A stretch of 64,000 nt of DNA, from positions 6,395,001 to 6,459,000 of the forward strand of contig NZ_CP036533.1 of NCBI RefSeq assembly GCF_024585265.1. The letters are read 5' to 3'. Positions 9,509 to 17,705 of this stretch are shown piece after piece. The notes under the pieces were generated by a model. The model searched no databases. It had not been told where the DNA came from and saw nothing but the letters and a program-made list of their open reading frames with translations. Every line of letters starts with the position of its first letter. The stretch's first letter is position 1. The position numbers and the translations under genes are program-made. The stretch comes from Bradyrhizobium sp. WBAH42. Lineage in GTDB: Bacteria; Pseudomonadota; Alphaproteobacteria; Rhizobiales; Xanthobacteraceae.

Positions 9509-10380
9509 CTACCGCCTGCCGCTCGCGGCGGGCGCCGGCTTGGGCGGCTCGGGCGGCGGGGCGGGTTGCGATGAATTGCTGGCGCCGAACAGGACGCGGG
9601 TCGGGTTGCGGTCGAAATTGTTCACGGCACGGCTGATGTCGCCGAGGGTGCGGCGGCCGTCGGCCATCAATGCGCCGGAGCGCTTGTCGAAATCGTCGGC
9701 CAGCTCGCGGATCGACTTCACCGCCTGGAACAGCTCGCCGCCGTCCTTGCCGCCGGCCAGCGTGTTGAGGCCGAGCATGAGGTTGTCGGCCTTGAGCATG
9801 ACGCCGTCGACCTTCGCCATCACGCCGTCGATCTTCTCGGAATTGCGCGCCAGCGAGTTGGTGAAGGTCTCGAGGTTCTTCAGCGAGTTCTTCACCGAGT
9901 CCTGATTGTCGGCGACGATCTTGTTGATGTTCTGCAGCGTGCGCGGATCGCCTCGGTGACGTCCTGCAGCTTGTTGGGGTCGGCGGTCAGCGTCGGGATG
10001 CCGTCCTGGTCGAGCGGCGGCGGGGCTGCAGCCTCTTCGCCGCCCTTGAGCGAGATCGCGGCGACACCAGTGAGGCCCTGGAATTCGAGGCCGACCAGCG
10101 TGTCCTTGCGGATCGGAGCGTTGTTTTCGATCATCGCGAGTGCGACAACCCGCCGCGGGTTGTCGAGCTTGACCGAGACCACCTCGCCCACCCTGATACC
10201 GTTGAAATTGACGCTGCCGCCGTTGCGCAGGCCCGCCGCGGGCCCCTCGAACACGACGCGCAGCGGGCTGCGCTGCTTGGTGGTGTGCAGCGACTGAAAC
10301 CACAGCACGAAGCCGATCGCGGCGGCGATCACCGCCAGCGTGAACGAGCCGATCAATATGTAATTCGCCCGCGTTTCCAT
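9509..10380 (-). pseudogene. mlaD: MlaD-like MCE-domain lipid transport protein, frameshifted
   Basis: From ATG 10380 the frame encodes an N-terminal membrane anchor (YILIGSFTLAVIAAAIGFVL), then an MCE domain (about residues 35-115: VVFEGPAAGL, GIRVGEVVSV, LVGLEFQGLTGVAAISLKGG). It then breaks near 9939-9947 and stops at 9892. The continuation (NINKIVADNQDSVKNSLKNL...) is intact in the -1 frame down to 9509. Adding one G after ATC CGC would restore EAIRGTLQNINKIV and a protein of about 290 residues, so a single base is missing, either a real mutation or a sequencing error. It is the third gene of an Mla-type operon; MCE proteins carry phospholipids across the periplasm. Confidence 0.85.
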
Positions 10381-10409
10381 CAGGTGCTCCGGCTACTCAA
10401 CCCAGCTAC

Positions 10410-11180
10410 TCAACCCATGACCGCGCGGGCGCGCTTGCCATGGAAATACTGCCTCAGCCAGGGATGCTGCGAGGCCTGCATGTCGGCGATCGACCCTGCC
10501 GCAATGATCTTACCGTTCCCTAAAACGGCGATGCGGTCACATGCGGTGTAAAGGCTGTCGAGGTCGTGGGTTACCATGAAAACGGTCAGCCCCAAAGTGC
10601 GCTGGAGGGTCCGGACCAGCTCGTCGAAGTCGCCGGCGCCGATCGGGTCGAGGCCGGAGGTCGGCTCGTCCAGGAAGACGAGGTCGGGATCGAGCGACAG
10701 CGCGCGCGCCAGGGCCACGCGCTTGATCATGCCGCCGGAGAGCTCCGACGGGAAACGCTCGGCGACCTCGGGCTTGAGGCCGACCATGGTGAGCTTGGCC
10801 ATGGTGATCTCGTCCATCAGCCGCTGCGAGACGCGCAAATATTCGCGCATCGGAAACTGGATGTTCTGCCGCACGGTCAGCGAGGAGAACAGCGCGCCCT
10901 GCTGGAACAGGACGCCCCAGCGCCGCTCGACGTTGCGCCGCTGCGACGTGCTCGAGGAATCCAGGTCGACGCCGAACACTTCGATGGAGCCTGCGACCTT
11001 CGGCACCAGGCCGATGATGGTGCGCGTCAGCACCGACTTGCCCGCGCCGGAGGGACCGACGAAGCCCAGGATCTCGCCGCGCTTGACGTCGAGGTTGAGC
11101 CCGTCGAGCACGCGCGTCGCGCCGAACTGCACGGTGATGTCGCGGACGCGGATGATCGGATCCTGTATCTCGCCTGCCAT
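10410..11180 (-). CDS. mlaF: Mla-type ABC transporter ATPase
   Basis: A 256-residue ABC ATPase with Walker A GPSGAGKS, Q-loop FQQGALF, signature LSGGMIKR, Walker B LVFLDEPTSGLDP and the switch histidine in MVTHDLDS. The signature variant LSGGM and the linked MlaE and MCE genes identify the phospholipid-transport (Mla) class. It would energise lipid movement between inner membrane and periplasmic MCE protein. ATG 11180 (MAGEIQDP) is used, two bases after the permease stop; the frame runs open far upstream but only as a shadow of the permease gene. The downstream partner is frameshifted. Confidence 0.93.
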   Translation of the reverse strand: MAGEIQDPIIRVRDITVQFGATRVLDGLNLDVKRGEILGFVGPSGAGKSVLTRTIIGLVPKVAGSIEVFGVDLDSSSTSQRRNVERRWGVLFQQGALFSSLTVRQNIQFPMREYLRVSQRLMDEITMAKLTMVGLKPEVAERFPSELSGGMIKRVALARALSLDPDLVFLDEPTSGLDPIGAGDFDELVRTLQRTLGLTVFMVTHDLDSLYTACDRIAVLGNGKIIAAGSIADMQASQHPWLRQYFHGKRARAVMG

Positions 11181-11182
11181 CG

Positions 11183-12316
11183 TCACATCCCGATCGAGGC
11201 GAAGAAGATGGCGAAGATGCCGTCCATGACGATGACGAAGAAGATGCCCTTCACCACCGACGCGGTGGTGTGCTGACCCAGCGATTCCGCGCTGCCCTGC
11301 ACGGCCAGCCCTTCGACGCAGGCGACGATGCCGATCACGGCCGCCATGACCGGCGCCTTGACGATGCCGACGATGAAATGATCGATCGAGATGGCGTCGC
11401 GCAGGCGCAACAGGAACGCCTCCGGCTGAACGCCGCCATAGAGCCAGGCCACCAGACCGCCGCCATAGAGCGCGGCCATGGCGCCGAGGAATGCCAGGAT
11501 CGGCAGCGCCAGCACCAGCGCCATCATGCGCGGCAGCACCAGGACCTCGATCGGATCGAACCCCATGGTGCGCAGCGCGTCGATCTCCTCGCGCATCTTC
11601 ATCGAGCCGAGCTCGGCGGTGTAGGCGCTCCCCGAACGGCCCGCGACCATGATCGCGACCAGCAGCACGCCGATCTCGCGCAGCACCAGGACGCCGAGCA
11701 TGTCGACGACGAAGATGTCGGCGCCGAAACGGCGAAAATGGAAGATACCTTGCTGCGCGATGATGCAGCCGATCAGGAAGGTGATCAGCACGATGATCGG
11801 CACCGCGCGCCAGCAGACCTGCTCCATGTGATGCACGGTCGAGGTCAGGCGGAACGAGCGCGGATGAATCAGGACGCGAAACCACGCCGCGAGCACGGCG
11901 CCGAGCATGTCGACGAGGCCCGCCACCGTGCCGGCGACGCCGGCCACGGCCCGGCCGATCTGCTCCAGCATGCCGGAGATGGTGATCGGGTTGCTGTCGA
12001 CCACGGCCGCCGCCCTGACCCGCCGCACCTCGTCCACGAGGCTGGAATAATTGGCGGACAGACCCGCAATCTGCGCCTCGACAGGTCCCTTGGTCAGGCT
12101 GCGGCGCAGCCGCTCGATCAGCCAGGCGCCGAACGTGTCGAGCTTGGCGATTTCGGAGACGTCGATGAAGATGCTTTGCGGAGTGCCTGCGAGCTTCTCG
12201 GCCTCAGTCACCATCCGCTCCAGGACCGGCGCAAAGCTTGCGGTCCAGGTCCCGGTGGCGCACAGCGCCAGCGCGTTGCCCCTGGCAATCCGTTCCAGCT
12301 TCGGATCGCCACTCAT
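11183..12316 (-). CDS. mlaE: MlaE-family permease with fused N-terminal STAS (MlaB-like) domain
   Basis: The 377 residues begin with a STAS-like domain (about 1-105: SIFIDVSEIAKLDTFGAWLIERL) followed by an MlaE permease (about 125-377) with five or so membrane segments. Its conserved motifs are VLREIGVLLVAIMVAGRSGS and ELGSMKMREEIDALRTMG. In Escherichia coli the STAS protein MlaB is separate; here it is fused, as is usual in alphaproteobacteria and chloroplast TGD-like systems. It is the first gene of the three-gene operon and sits in the inner membrane. Confidence 0.93.
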   Translation of the reverse strand: MSGDPKLERIARGNALALCATGTWTASFAPVLERMVTEAEKLAGTPQSIFIDVSEIAKLDTFGAWLIERLRRSLTKGPVEAQIAGLSANYSSLVDEVRRVRAAAVVDSNPITISGMLEQIGRAVAGVAGTVAGLVDMLGAVLAAWFRVLIHPRSFRLTSTVHHMEQVCWRAVPIIVLITFLIGCIIAQQGIFHFRRFGADIFVVDMLGVLVLREIGVLLVAIMVAGRSGSAYTAELGSMKMREEIDALRTMGFDPIEVLVLPRMMALVLALPILAFLGAMAALYGGGLVAWLYGGVQPEAFLLRLRDAISIDHFIVGIVKAPVMAAVIGIVACVEGLAVQGSAESLGQHTTASVVKGIFFVIVMDGIFAIFFASIGM

Positions 12317-12404
12317 GTCCGCTCCCGTGCCGGGGCGGAGAAAATCAGATGGTTGCGCACGCGCCCTTACCCAGAGAAGGTATCCCCAAGTGGTTAATGT
12401 TAGT

Positions 12405-12422
12405 TGCTAGAGGTAACTAGCA
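12405..12422. promoter_or_regulatory. Short palindrome in divergent mlaE/epimerase spacer
   Basis: TGCTAG-N6-CTAGCA, arms of six, in the 131-bp region from which the mla operon and the dipeptide epimerase gene are divergently transcribed. It could be an operator; no protein can be named. Confidence 0.3.
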
Positions 12423-12447
12423 GGTTCAGATTTCGCCAGAGTTCAAA

Positions 12448-13443
12448 ATGACTTCCATGAAATTTGCAGCTTTGGCGACGCGAATCGAGCGCTTCCCGAT
12501 CGCCGGCAGCTTTACCATCAGCCGGGGCGCCAAAACCGAGGCCGTCACCGTCGTGGCGGAGGTCAGCCGGGACGGCCTGACCGCCCGCGGCGAGTGCGTG
12601 CCCTATCCCCGCTATGGCGAGACGCCGGAGGCGACACTGGCCGCGATTGAGGCCATGCAGGAGGCCGTCGCGGGCGGGCTGACGCGAGAGGCCCTCCAGG
12701 CCGCAATGGCGCCCGGGGCGGCCCGCAACGCCCTGGATTGCGCCCTGATCGACCTCGAGGCCAAGGCGGCCGGCTTGCGCGCCTGGAACCTGCTCGACCG
12801 CCCGGCCCCGGGGGAGCGCACCACGGCCTACACGATCTCGTTAGGGACCCCCGAGGCCATGGCCGCGGCGACCGCCAAGGCGGCGCACCGGCCGCTGCTC
12901 AAGATCAAGCTCGGCGGCGACGGCGATCCGGAGCGCATCGCGGCCGTGCGCAAGGCCGCCCCCGAAGCCGAGCTGATCGTGGATGCCAACGAGGCCTGGA
13001 CCGAGGCCAATCTCGAACACAATCTCGCTGCCTGCGCCGTGGCCGGCGTTACCCTGGTGGAGCAGCCGCTGCCGGCAGGCAGAGACGAGGCGCTGGCGCG
13101 GATCAGGCGCCCGCTGGCGGTCTGCGCCGACGAGAGCGTGCACGACCGCTCTTCGCTCGCGCCCTTGCGCGACCGCTACGATGCCGTGAACATCAAGCTC
13201 GACAAGACCGGCGGCCTCACCGAGGCACTGGCCATGGCCGATGCCGCCCAGGCGCTCGGCTTCGAGATCATGATCGGCTGCATGGTCGCAACCTCGCTGT
13301 CGATGGCGCCGGCGATGCTGGTGACGCCGCAGGCGCGCTTCGTCGATCTCGACGGCCCACTGCTGCTCGCGCGCGACCGCGATCACGGCCTGCGTTACGA
13401 CGACAGCCTGGTCTATCCGCCGGACGCTTCGCTCTGGGGCTGA
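12448..13443 (+). CDS. Dipeptide epimerase (L-Ala-D/L-Glu epimerase type), enolase superfamily
   Basis: A 331-residue enolase-superfamily enzyme. It has LLKIKLGG (the catalytic Lys pair of the KxK motif), ELIVDANEAWT (metal ligand Asp), VEQPLP (Glu ligand) and CADESVHD (third ligand). A later Lys (NIKLDKTGG) is the second acid/base. This set defines muconate-lactonizing-enzyme-like dipeptide epimerases that convert the L-Ala-L-Glu/D-Glu pair during murein peptide recycling. The start could be Met1 or Met4. The 3' end overlaps the convergent MFS gene by 31 bp. Confidence 0.88.
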   Translation: MTSMKFAALATRIERFPIAGSFTISRGAKTEAVTVVAEVSRDGLTARGECVPYPRYGETPEATLAAIEAMQEAVAGGLTREALQAAMAPGAARNALDCALIDLEAKAAGLRAWNLLDRPAPGERTTAYTISLGTPEAMAAATAKAAHRPLLKIKLGGDGDPERIAAVRKAAPEAELIVDANEAWTEANLEHNLAACAVAGVTLVEQPLPAGRDEALARIRRPLAVCADESVHDRSSLAPLRDRYDAVNIKLDKTGGLTEALAMADAAQALGFEIMIGCMVATSLSMAPAMLVTPQARFVDLDGPLLLARDRDHGLRYDDSLVYPPDASLWG

Positions 13444-14609
13444 GCGGTGAGGCGATGCCGCGCCGACCAGATCAGGATCGCGCCGGCAGCGGCCATCGCG
13501 GCCATGACGTAGTAGACACCGTCGCCGATGCGGGCATAAATCGCGCCCGATGCGATCGACGTCGCCGCGCCCAGGAGCCCGTTGCAGGCGGCGTAATAGC
13601 CCTGCCCACGCGCGATCTGATGCGACGGCACGCGCTGCACCAGGAGGTTCATGGTGCCGAGGATGGTCATGCCGAAGCTGAAGCCGTGGCCGAGCTGGGC
13701 GATCGCGAGCAGCACGAGCGGCGGCTCGCTGGCGGTGATGATCCAGCGCAGCACGGCGATCAAGCCGCCGATCGCCATCAGCGTGGACGGATGTAGCGAG
13801 AAGCGCGGCGACAGCGCGAACACCACGATCTCGGCCATCACGCCCAGCGTCCACAGCACCGCGATGGTGAGCCCGCTGATGCCATGGAGCTGCCAGTTGA
13901 TGGCCGAGAAGGTGTAAAACGCGATGTGGCTGCTCTGGATCAGCGCGGCCGACGCGATCACGGCCCAGAAGCCGGCATCGCGCAACAGTGCCTTGCCGGC
14001 GTGCCGCTCCGACGTCCTGCGCCTGAGATCGTCGAGCGGCTGGAGCAGCAGGCTGGCGAGAACCGCAACGACGGCCCAGGCCACGATGACCCAGATCAGG
14101 TCGCGCGGAGCAATGACGTCGACGAGATAGCCGCAGGCGAGCGAGCCGGCGGCAAACGCCGCCGAGCCCCACAGCCGCAAGGGTCCGTAGTCGAGCCCGT
14201 AGCGGGCGACACCGCGCAGCGCATAGGCATCGGTCAGCGGCATCGTCGGCGTCCACATCATGCAGGTCAGCGCGTAGATCACGAACAGCGCCAGCGGCTG
14301 CTGCTGCAGGCCGACGACCGAAAATCCGATCGCCGTCGCCAGCGCCGACACCATGATGGCGGCGCGGATGGCATGCCGCTTTTCGGCAAAGGCCGTGACC
14401 TGCGGCAGCGTGGTGAAACGTGTGATCGCCGGCAGCGCGTTGATGATGCCGATCCAGGCCGCGTCGACGCCGATCGCCTTCAGCCAGACCGGGAAGAACG
14501 GCATATGCGTGCCCAGAACCGCAAAGAAGGCCGAATAGAACACGGCGAGGCTCACGGCGAATCGCCGCTTTGTCGCTGCCGCGATGGGGATTTGTGATTC
14601 GGACTGCAT
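13413..14609 (-). CDS. MFS transporter, 3-phenylpropionate/LacY-like (MFS_1-like) family
   Basis: A 398-residue transporter with about twelve membrane segments. The N-terminal SLAVFYSAFFAVLGTHMPFF and the SAAFAAGSLACGYLVD segment resemble HcaT-type (PPP family) permeases. The substrate is unknown; the convergently placed dipeptide epimerase could hint at murein peptide or sugar traffic, but this is weak. ATG 14609 (MQSESQIP) is chosen because the open frame upstream of it is not conserved-looking and overlaps the divergent gene. The stop lies inside the 3' end of the epimerase gene. Confidence 0.85.
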   Translation of the reverse strand: MQSESQIPIAAATKRRFAVSLAVFYSAFFAVLGTHMPFFPVWLKAIGVDAAWIGIINALPAITRFTTLPQVTAFAEKRHAIRAAIMVSALATAIGFSVVGLQQQPLALFVIYALTCMMWTPTMPLTDAYALRGVARYGLDYGPLRLWGSAAFAAGSLACGYLVDVIAPRDLIWVIVAWAVVAVLASLLLQPLDDLRRRTSERHAGKALLRDAGFWAVIASAALIQSSHIAFYTFSAINWQLHGISGLTIAVLWTLGVMAEIVVFALSPRFSLHPSTLMAIGGLIAVLRWIITASEPPLVLLAIAQLGHGFSFGMTILGTMNLLVQRVPSHQIARGQGYYAACNGLLGAATSIASGAIYARIGDGVYYVMAAMAAAGAILIWSARHRLTAQPQSEASGG

Positions 14610-14684
14610 CAAACCAATTGCGATTCGGTCGATATCGTGGTGATCGTTACAGTAACGCGCACTGATTTGCGCGACGAGATTGTC

Positions 14685-16115
14685 ATGGCCAACGAAGCAT
14701 TCGCCCTCTCGCCCATGTCTGCCCGCGCCGCGGAGCCGAACGAGCAGGATTACGAAGCGATCCGCGAAGCCTTCATGGAGACCGCGCGCGGCCGCTGGTT
14801 CCTCGGCGAATATGCCAAGCGCAACCGCAATGCCGACACAAGCATGGTGCTGGATGCGGTCGCTAGAATCGAGGAAACCCTTGCGGCACAGCGGCAACCG
14901 GTCGTCGAGGACCGCCTGCCCGAGGCGCTGGTCGAAATCCGCCGCGCCATCCGCGAGGCGGAGACGATCGCACTCGCCGCGTTCGATCCCGCCGCGATCG
15001 AGGCGAGCCTCGCACCGATCCCGCGCGGGGTGCGCATCATCAAGGAGATCTCCTGGCGCTGGCGCGAGATCGGCGCCGACGGGCGAATCTGCGACCTCAT
15101 TGATTCGCAGCTGGCCTCGATCGCGGCCGCCTGCGGGCAGATCTCGACCCTCGATCCCCGCGTCGAGCTCAAGGCCGCGTTCGATTTGTTGAAGGATCGG
15201 GTCGAGCAGCTCGACGGCGGCGCACCGCCGCAGGCGGCTCCGGCTCCGGCGCAGGAGGTGCCGTCATCCGCTGCGGAAGCCTCGCCCGTCGAGGCGGCGC
15301 CGGCGGCGATGGCCGGCGAAGCAGTGGCTTTTACGGAGACGCGCGAAGAGATCGCCGCAGCTCCGGAAGCCGAGGCGGCGGCTGTCGAAGCAACGGCCGT
15401 CGCTGAGACCTCCGTCATCGCCGAGCAGGCCATGGACGCGGCTGCTGCACAGGAGATCGCGGCCGACAGCCAGATACCTGCTGAAAGCGCGGTGCTCGAA
15501 AACGTCGCGCCTGATGATGCCGAACTCGAAGCCGTCGCGTTTGAAGAGCCGGCCGCTGAGCCCGAGGCATTGACGGAAGCAAGCGAGGAGTTCTCGCTCG
15601 ATGCCGCCGCCGAGGCCGAGGACGAAGCCATTCTCGAAGCCATCGCGCTGGAGATGGCCGCGCCCGATCCCGATTTCGACGAGATCATCGACGCGGTCGA
15701 GATGGCCGCCGCAACACCGGAGCCGGTGCCCTCGGATGTCGCAGCGCCCATTGCCGCCGCGCTTCCGGAGCCGATCGCAGCCGAGCCGGTCGTCGCAGCC
15801 GTCGCGGAAGAGCCCGCCGCGGACGCACCGATCGCGCTGGATTCGCTCGCGCGCCTCACCGATGCCATCGCGGAAGCCGCCGCCGAAGTGATGGAGCAGC
15901 AGGCGCCGGCCATGGCAGCGGCAGCATCGTTCGCCGCAGCACCGGCCGCAACGCTGCCGATGCCTTCGCCCCTGCCTGCGTCCATGCCCGAGGCCTCACT
16001 CGGCGCCACCATCCTCGCCAGCGGCATCCTGCAAAAGCCGCGTGCACCGGCCAATGACCCGCTCGCCCCCATCCGCCGCATGACCCAGGCCGAGAAGATC
16101 GCGTTCTTTTCGTAA
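14685..16115 (+). CDS. Conserved hypothetical protein with Ala/Glu-rich low-complexity middle
   Basis: 476 residues. An ordered, mostly helical N-terminal domain (about 15-185) contains RGRWFLGEYAKRNRNADT and IPRGVRIIKEISWRWREIG. A long acidic Ala/Glu/Pro-rich stretch follows (about 190-440), then a short conserved-looking tail ending PIRRMTQAEKIAFFS. No signal peptide or membrane segment is evident. The helical N-terminal region superficially recalls CheZ-type proteins, but no catalytic motif was identified, so no function is assigned. ATG 14685 was preferred to a GTG 48 bp upstream because MANEAFALSP is the more natural start. Confidence 0.7.
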   Translation: MANEAFALSPMSARAAEPNEQDYEAIREAFMETARGRWFLGEYAKRNRNADTSMVLDAVARIEETLAAQRQPVVEDRLPEALVEIRRAIREAETIALAAFDPAAIEASLAPIPRGVRIIKEISWRWREIGADGRICDLIDSQLASIAAACGQISTLDPRVELKAAFDLLKDRVEQLDGGAPPQAAPAPAQEVPSSAAEASPVEAAPAAMAGEAVAFTETREEIAAAPEAEAAAVEATAVAETSVIAEQAMDAAAAQEIAADSQIPAESAVLENVAPDDAELEAVAFEEPAAEPEALTEASEEFSLDAAAEAEDEAILEAIALEMAAPDPDFDEIIDAVEMAAATPEPVPSDVAAPIAAALPEPIAAEPVVAAVAEEPAADAPIALDSLARLTDAIAEAAAEVMEQQAPAMAAAASFAAAPAATLPMPSPLPASMPEASLGATILASGILQKPRAPANDPLAPIRRMTQAEKIAFFS

Positions 16116-16138
16116 GGGGCGCGCGCTCTCCCCACGCC

Positions 16139-16215
16139 GTCATTGCGAGCGCAGCGAAGCAATCCAGGCTGTCTCAGCGGAGGGATTCTGGATTGCTTCG
16201 CTGCTTCGCAATGAC
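16139..16215. repeat. Dispersed inverted repeat, family C, copy 2
   Basis: GTCATTGCGAGCGCAGCGAA at the left end and its near reverse complement at the right end, with CAATCCAG / CTGGATTG inside, like the copy at 9375-9458. It lies between two same-strand genes. Confidence 0.85.
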
Positions 16216-16239
16216 GACGCTCGATCTTGGACTCACGAC

Positions 16240-16593
16240 ATGTCCTCCACCGAAGACACCCTCACCCTCTGGCGCCCCGTTGGTCCGAAAGAGCTGGAGT
16301 TGATCCAGCAGTCCGGCATGCGCACGTTTCCGCCGCGCCTGCCTGACCAGCCGATCTTCTATCCGGTGCTGACCGAAGACTACGCCATTAAGATCGCGCG
16401 GGACTGGAATGTCCCGGCGAGCGGATCGGGCTTCGTGACCCGTTTCGAAGTCAAACGCAGTTTCATCGAACAATACGACGTGCAAGAAGCGGGCGGACGC
16501 TCACACCTGGAGTACTGGATTCCGGCCGAGGACCTCGGTGCGTTCAATGCCGCAATCGTCGGCTTGATCGAGGTCGTCCGTAGCTTTCCCTGA
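16240..16593 (+). CDS. Small conserved protein of the 'ADP-ribosylation/crystallin J1' annotated family
   Basis: A 117-residue soluble protein. The segments LWRPVGPKELELIQQSGMR, PPRLPDQPIFYPVL and HLEYWIPAEDL are the conserved core of a small, widespread bacterial family often labelled ADP-ribosylation/crystallin J1. That label does not amount to a demonstrated activity. It is intact and of normal length. It stands alone between a family C repeat and a convergent secreted protein gene, so context says nothing about its role. Confidence 0.7.
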   Translation: MSSTEDTLTLWRPVGPKELELIQQSGMRTFPPRLPDQPIFYPVLTEDYAIKIARDWNVPASGSGFVTRFEVKRSFIEQYDVQEAGGRSHLEYWIPAEDLGAFNAAIVGLIEVVRSFP

Positions 16594-16604
16594 CCGTCGC
16601 GCGA

Positions 16605-16964
16605 TCACCCGCAATTCCACACCGCCCCGATCGGCGTGCGCGTCCAGCACGGGCCAAAGCTGCCGCCATTGTAGCGACCGCCGCCAAAGCCGGGGCGGCC
16701 GAAATAGTGCCACTCGCCGTCCCAGCGATAATATTGCGGAACCGGATCGATGTACCAATGGCGACGTTCAGTCCGCGCGAGGCGCCGCATGGCGTCTTTC
16801 TGCTTGTAGAGCGGGATGCTGTTGCTGAGCGGCTGCCGATAGCCCGGCAGAAACCCATAGCCCTTCCAGACCGGCTTGGGACGCTTTTGCACGGGCTCGG
16901 CGGACGCGACAGCGGGCAGCAACGACAGGATGACAGCAACGAAGAGACACAGAAGGCGAGACAT
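16605..16964 (-). CDS. Small secreted hypothetical protein, Tyr/Trp/Arg-rich
   Basis: A 119-residue protein starting MSRLLCLFVAVILSLLPAVA, a clear Sec signal peptide with AxA cleavage near residue 22. The mature part is basic and aromatic (PVWKGYGFLPGYRQPL, YYRWDGEWHYFGRPGF) and ends with GPCWTRTPIGAVWNCG, whose two Cys may form a disulfide. ATG 16964 is used because the signal peptide begins there. It is convergent with the preceding gene, 11 bp away. I recognise no function; it is probably periplasmic or cell-surface. Confidence 0.7.
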   Translation of the reverse strand: MSRLLCLFVAVILSLLPAVASAEPVQKRPKPVWKGYGFLPGYRQPLSNSIPLYKQKDAMRRLARTERRHWYIDPVPQYYRWDGEWHYFGRPGFGGGRYNGGSFGPCWTRTPIGAVWNCG

Positions 16965-17095
16965 GGATCGACGATAGACGCTCGCCTGGCGGAAGACCAT
17001 TCAAATTCGAGTGCTGGCAGATGGTCGCGTGGGAGCATCGCACACGATGTCGCATCCGCTTCGATCACGCGGTGCGTCGATCGAACGCAGCCGCG

Positions 17096-17539
17096 CTAAC
17101 CGATCACGCCCTTGCGGATCAGGAAGCAGCCATAGCCCCTGCTGTCACCGACCTGCACGACGCCAAAGCCTGCCGCCGCCGCGCGATAAAAATCCGGACG
17201 GGAGAGCTTGCCGGGTGCAACGGCGCGGCCAACAGCGCGCTCGATCTCGGCGAGCACGGCGCGCTGCACCTCGGGCACGCGGTCGGGATCGTCGACCGGC
17301 ATCATCACACGCACCGGATCGGGATCGAAATCGTCGAGCGGATAGACCGACATGATGGCGCGGACGGCGACCTCCATCGTCATGCCCGGCAATTGGATCA
17401 AGCGTTGCGACGAGGTGCTCTGCGCGATGCGGGTGGCCGGGTGATTGGCATCGACGAAAACGAGGTCGTCGCCGTGGCCCATGGAGGCGAGCAGCCAGAG
17501 CAGGTCTGGCGTCAGGATCGGATCGATCGATTTCAGCAT
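17096..17539 (-). CDS. RbsD/FucU family sugar mutarotase
   Basis: 147 residues matching FucU/RbsD proteins, which interconvert sugar anomers (L-fucose or D-ribose). The N-terminal LLWLLASMGHGDDLVFVDAN carries the conserved Gly-His-Gly-Asp active-site segment, and the C-terminal DFYRAAAAGFGVVQVGDSRGYGCFLIRKGV completes the family signature. FucU is the closer subtype by length and end motif. No fucose or ribose genes are adjacent. It is divergent from the caspase-like gene across a spacer with two CRP-like palindromes. Confidence 0.85.
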   Translation of the reverse strand: MLKSIDPILTPDLLWLLASMGHGDDLVFVDANHPATRIAQSTSSQRLIQLPGMTMEVAVRAIMSVYPLDDFDPDPVRVMMPVDDPDRVPEVQRAVLAEIERAVGRAVAPGKLSRPDFYRAAAAGFGVVQVGDSRGYGCFLIRKGVIG

Positions 17540-17588
17540 GTGACGGCGGTTCCTCCCAATTGATCGCTAACCATAACAGGTTCCGAGC

Positions 17589-17629
17589 GTGATTCAGATC
17601 ACGGAGGCCGCCATGGTGACAGGGATCAC
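17589..17629. promoter_or_regulatory. Two tandem GTGA-N6-TCAC palindromes (CRP/FNR-superfamily-like)
   Basis: GTGATTCAGATCAC (17589-17602) and GTGACAGGGATCAC (17616-17629) lie 27 bp apart centre to centre. Both continue with GGA on the right. The symmetry matches the half-site spacing of CRP-type operators. They sit in the fucU-like/caspase divergent spacer. Confidence 0.5.
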
Positions 17630-17705
17630 GGACCGCAGGGCTCGAACGCGGCCAAGCTTGCGCGCAACCAATCTCGCATCGAGATGAGTGCCAAAGGAGC
17701 ACGCC

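Noticed and set aside
13413..13443. 31-bp overlap of the epimerase and MFS gene ends as a possible frameshift or annotation error.
   Set aside because: Both reading frames are intact and conserved up to their stops; short convergent overlaps are ordinary.
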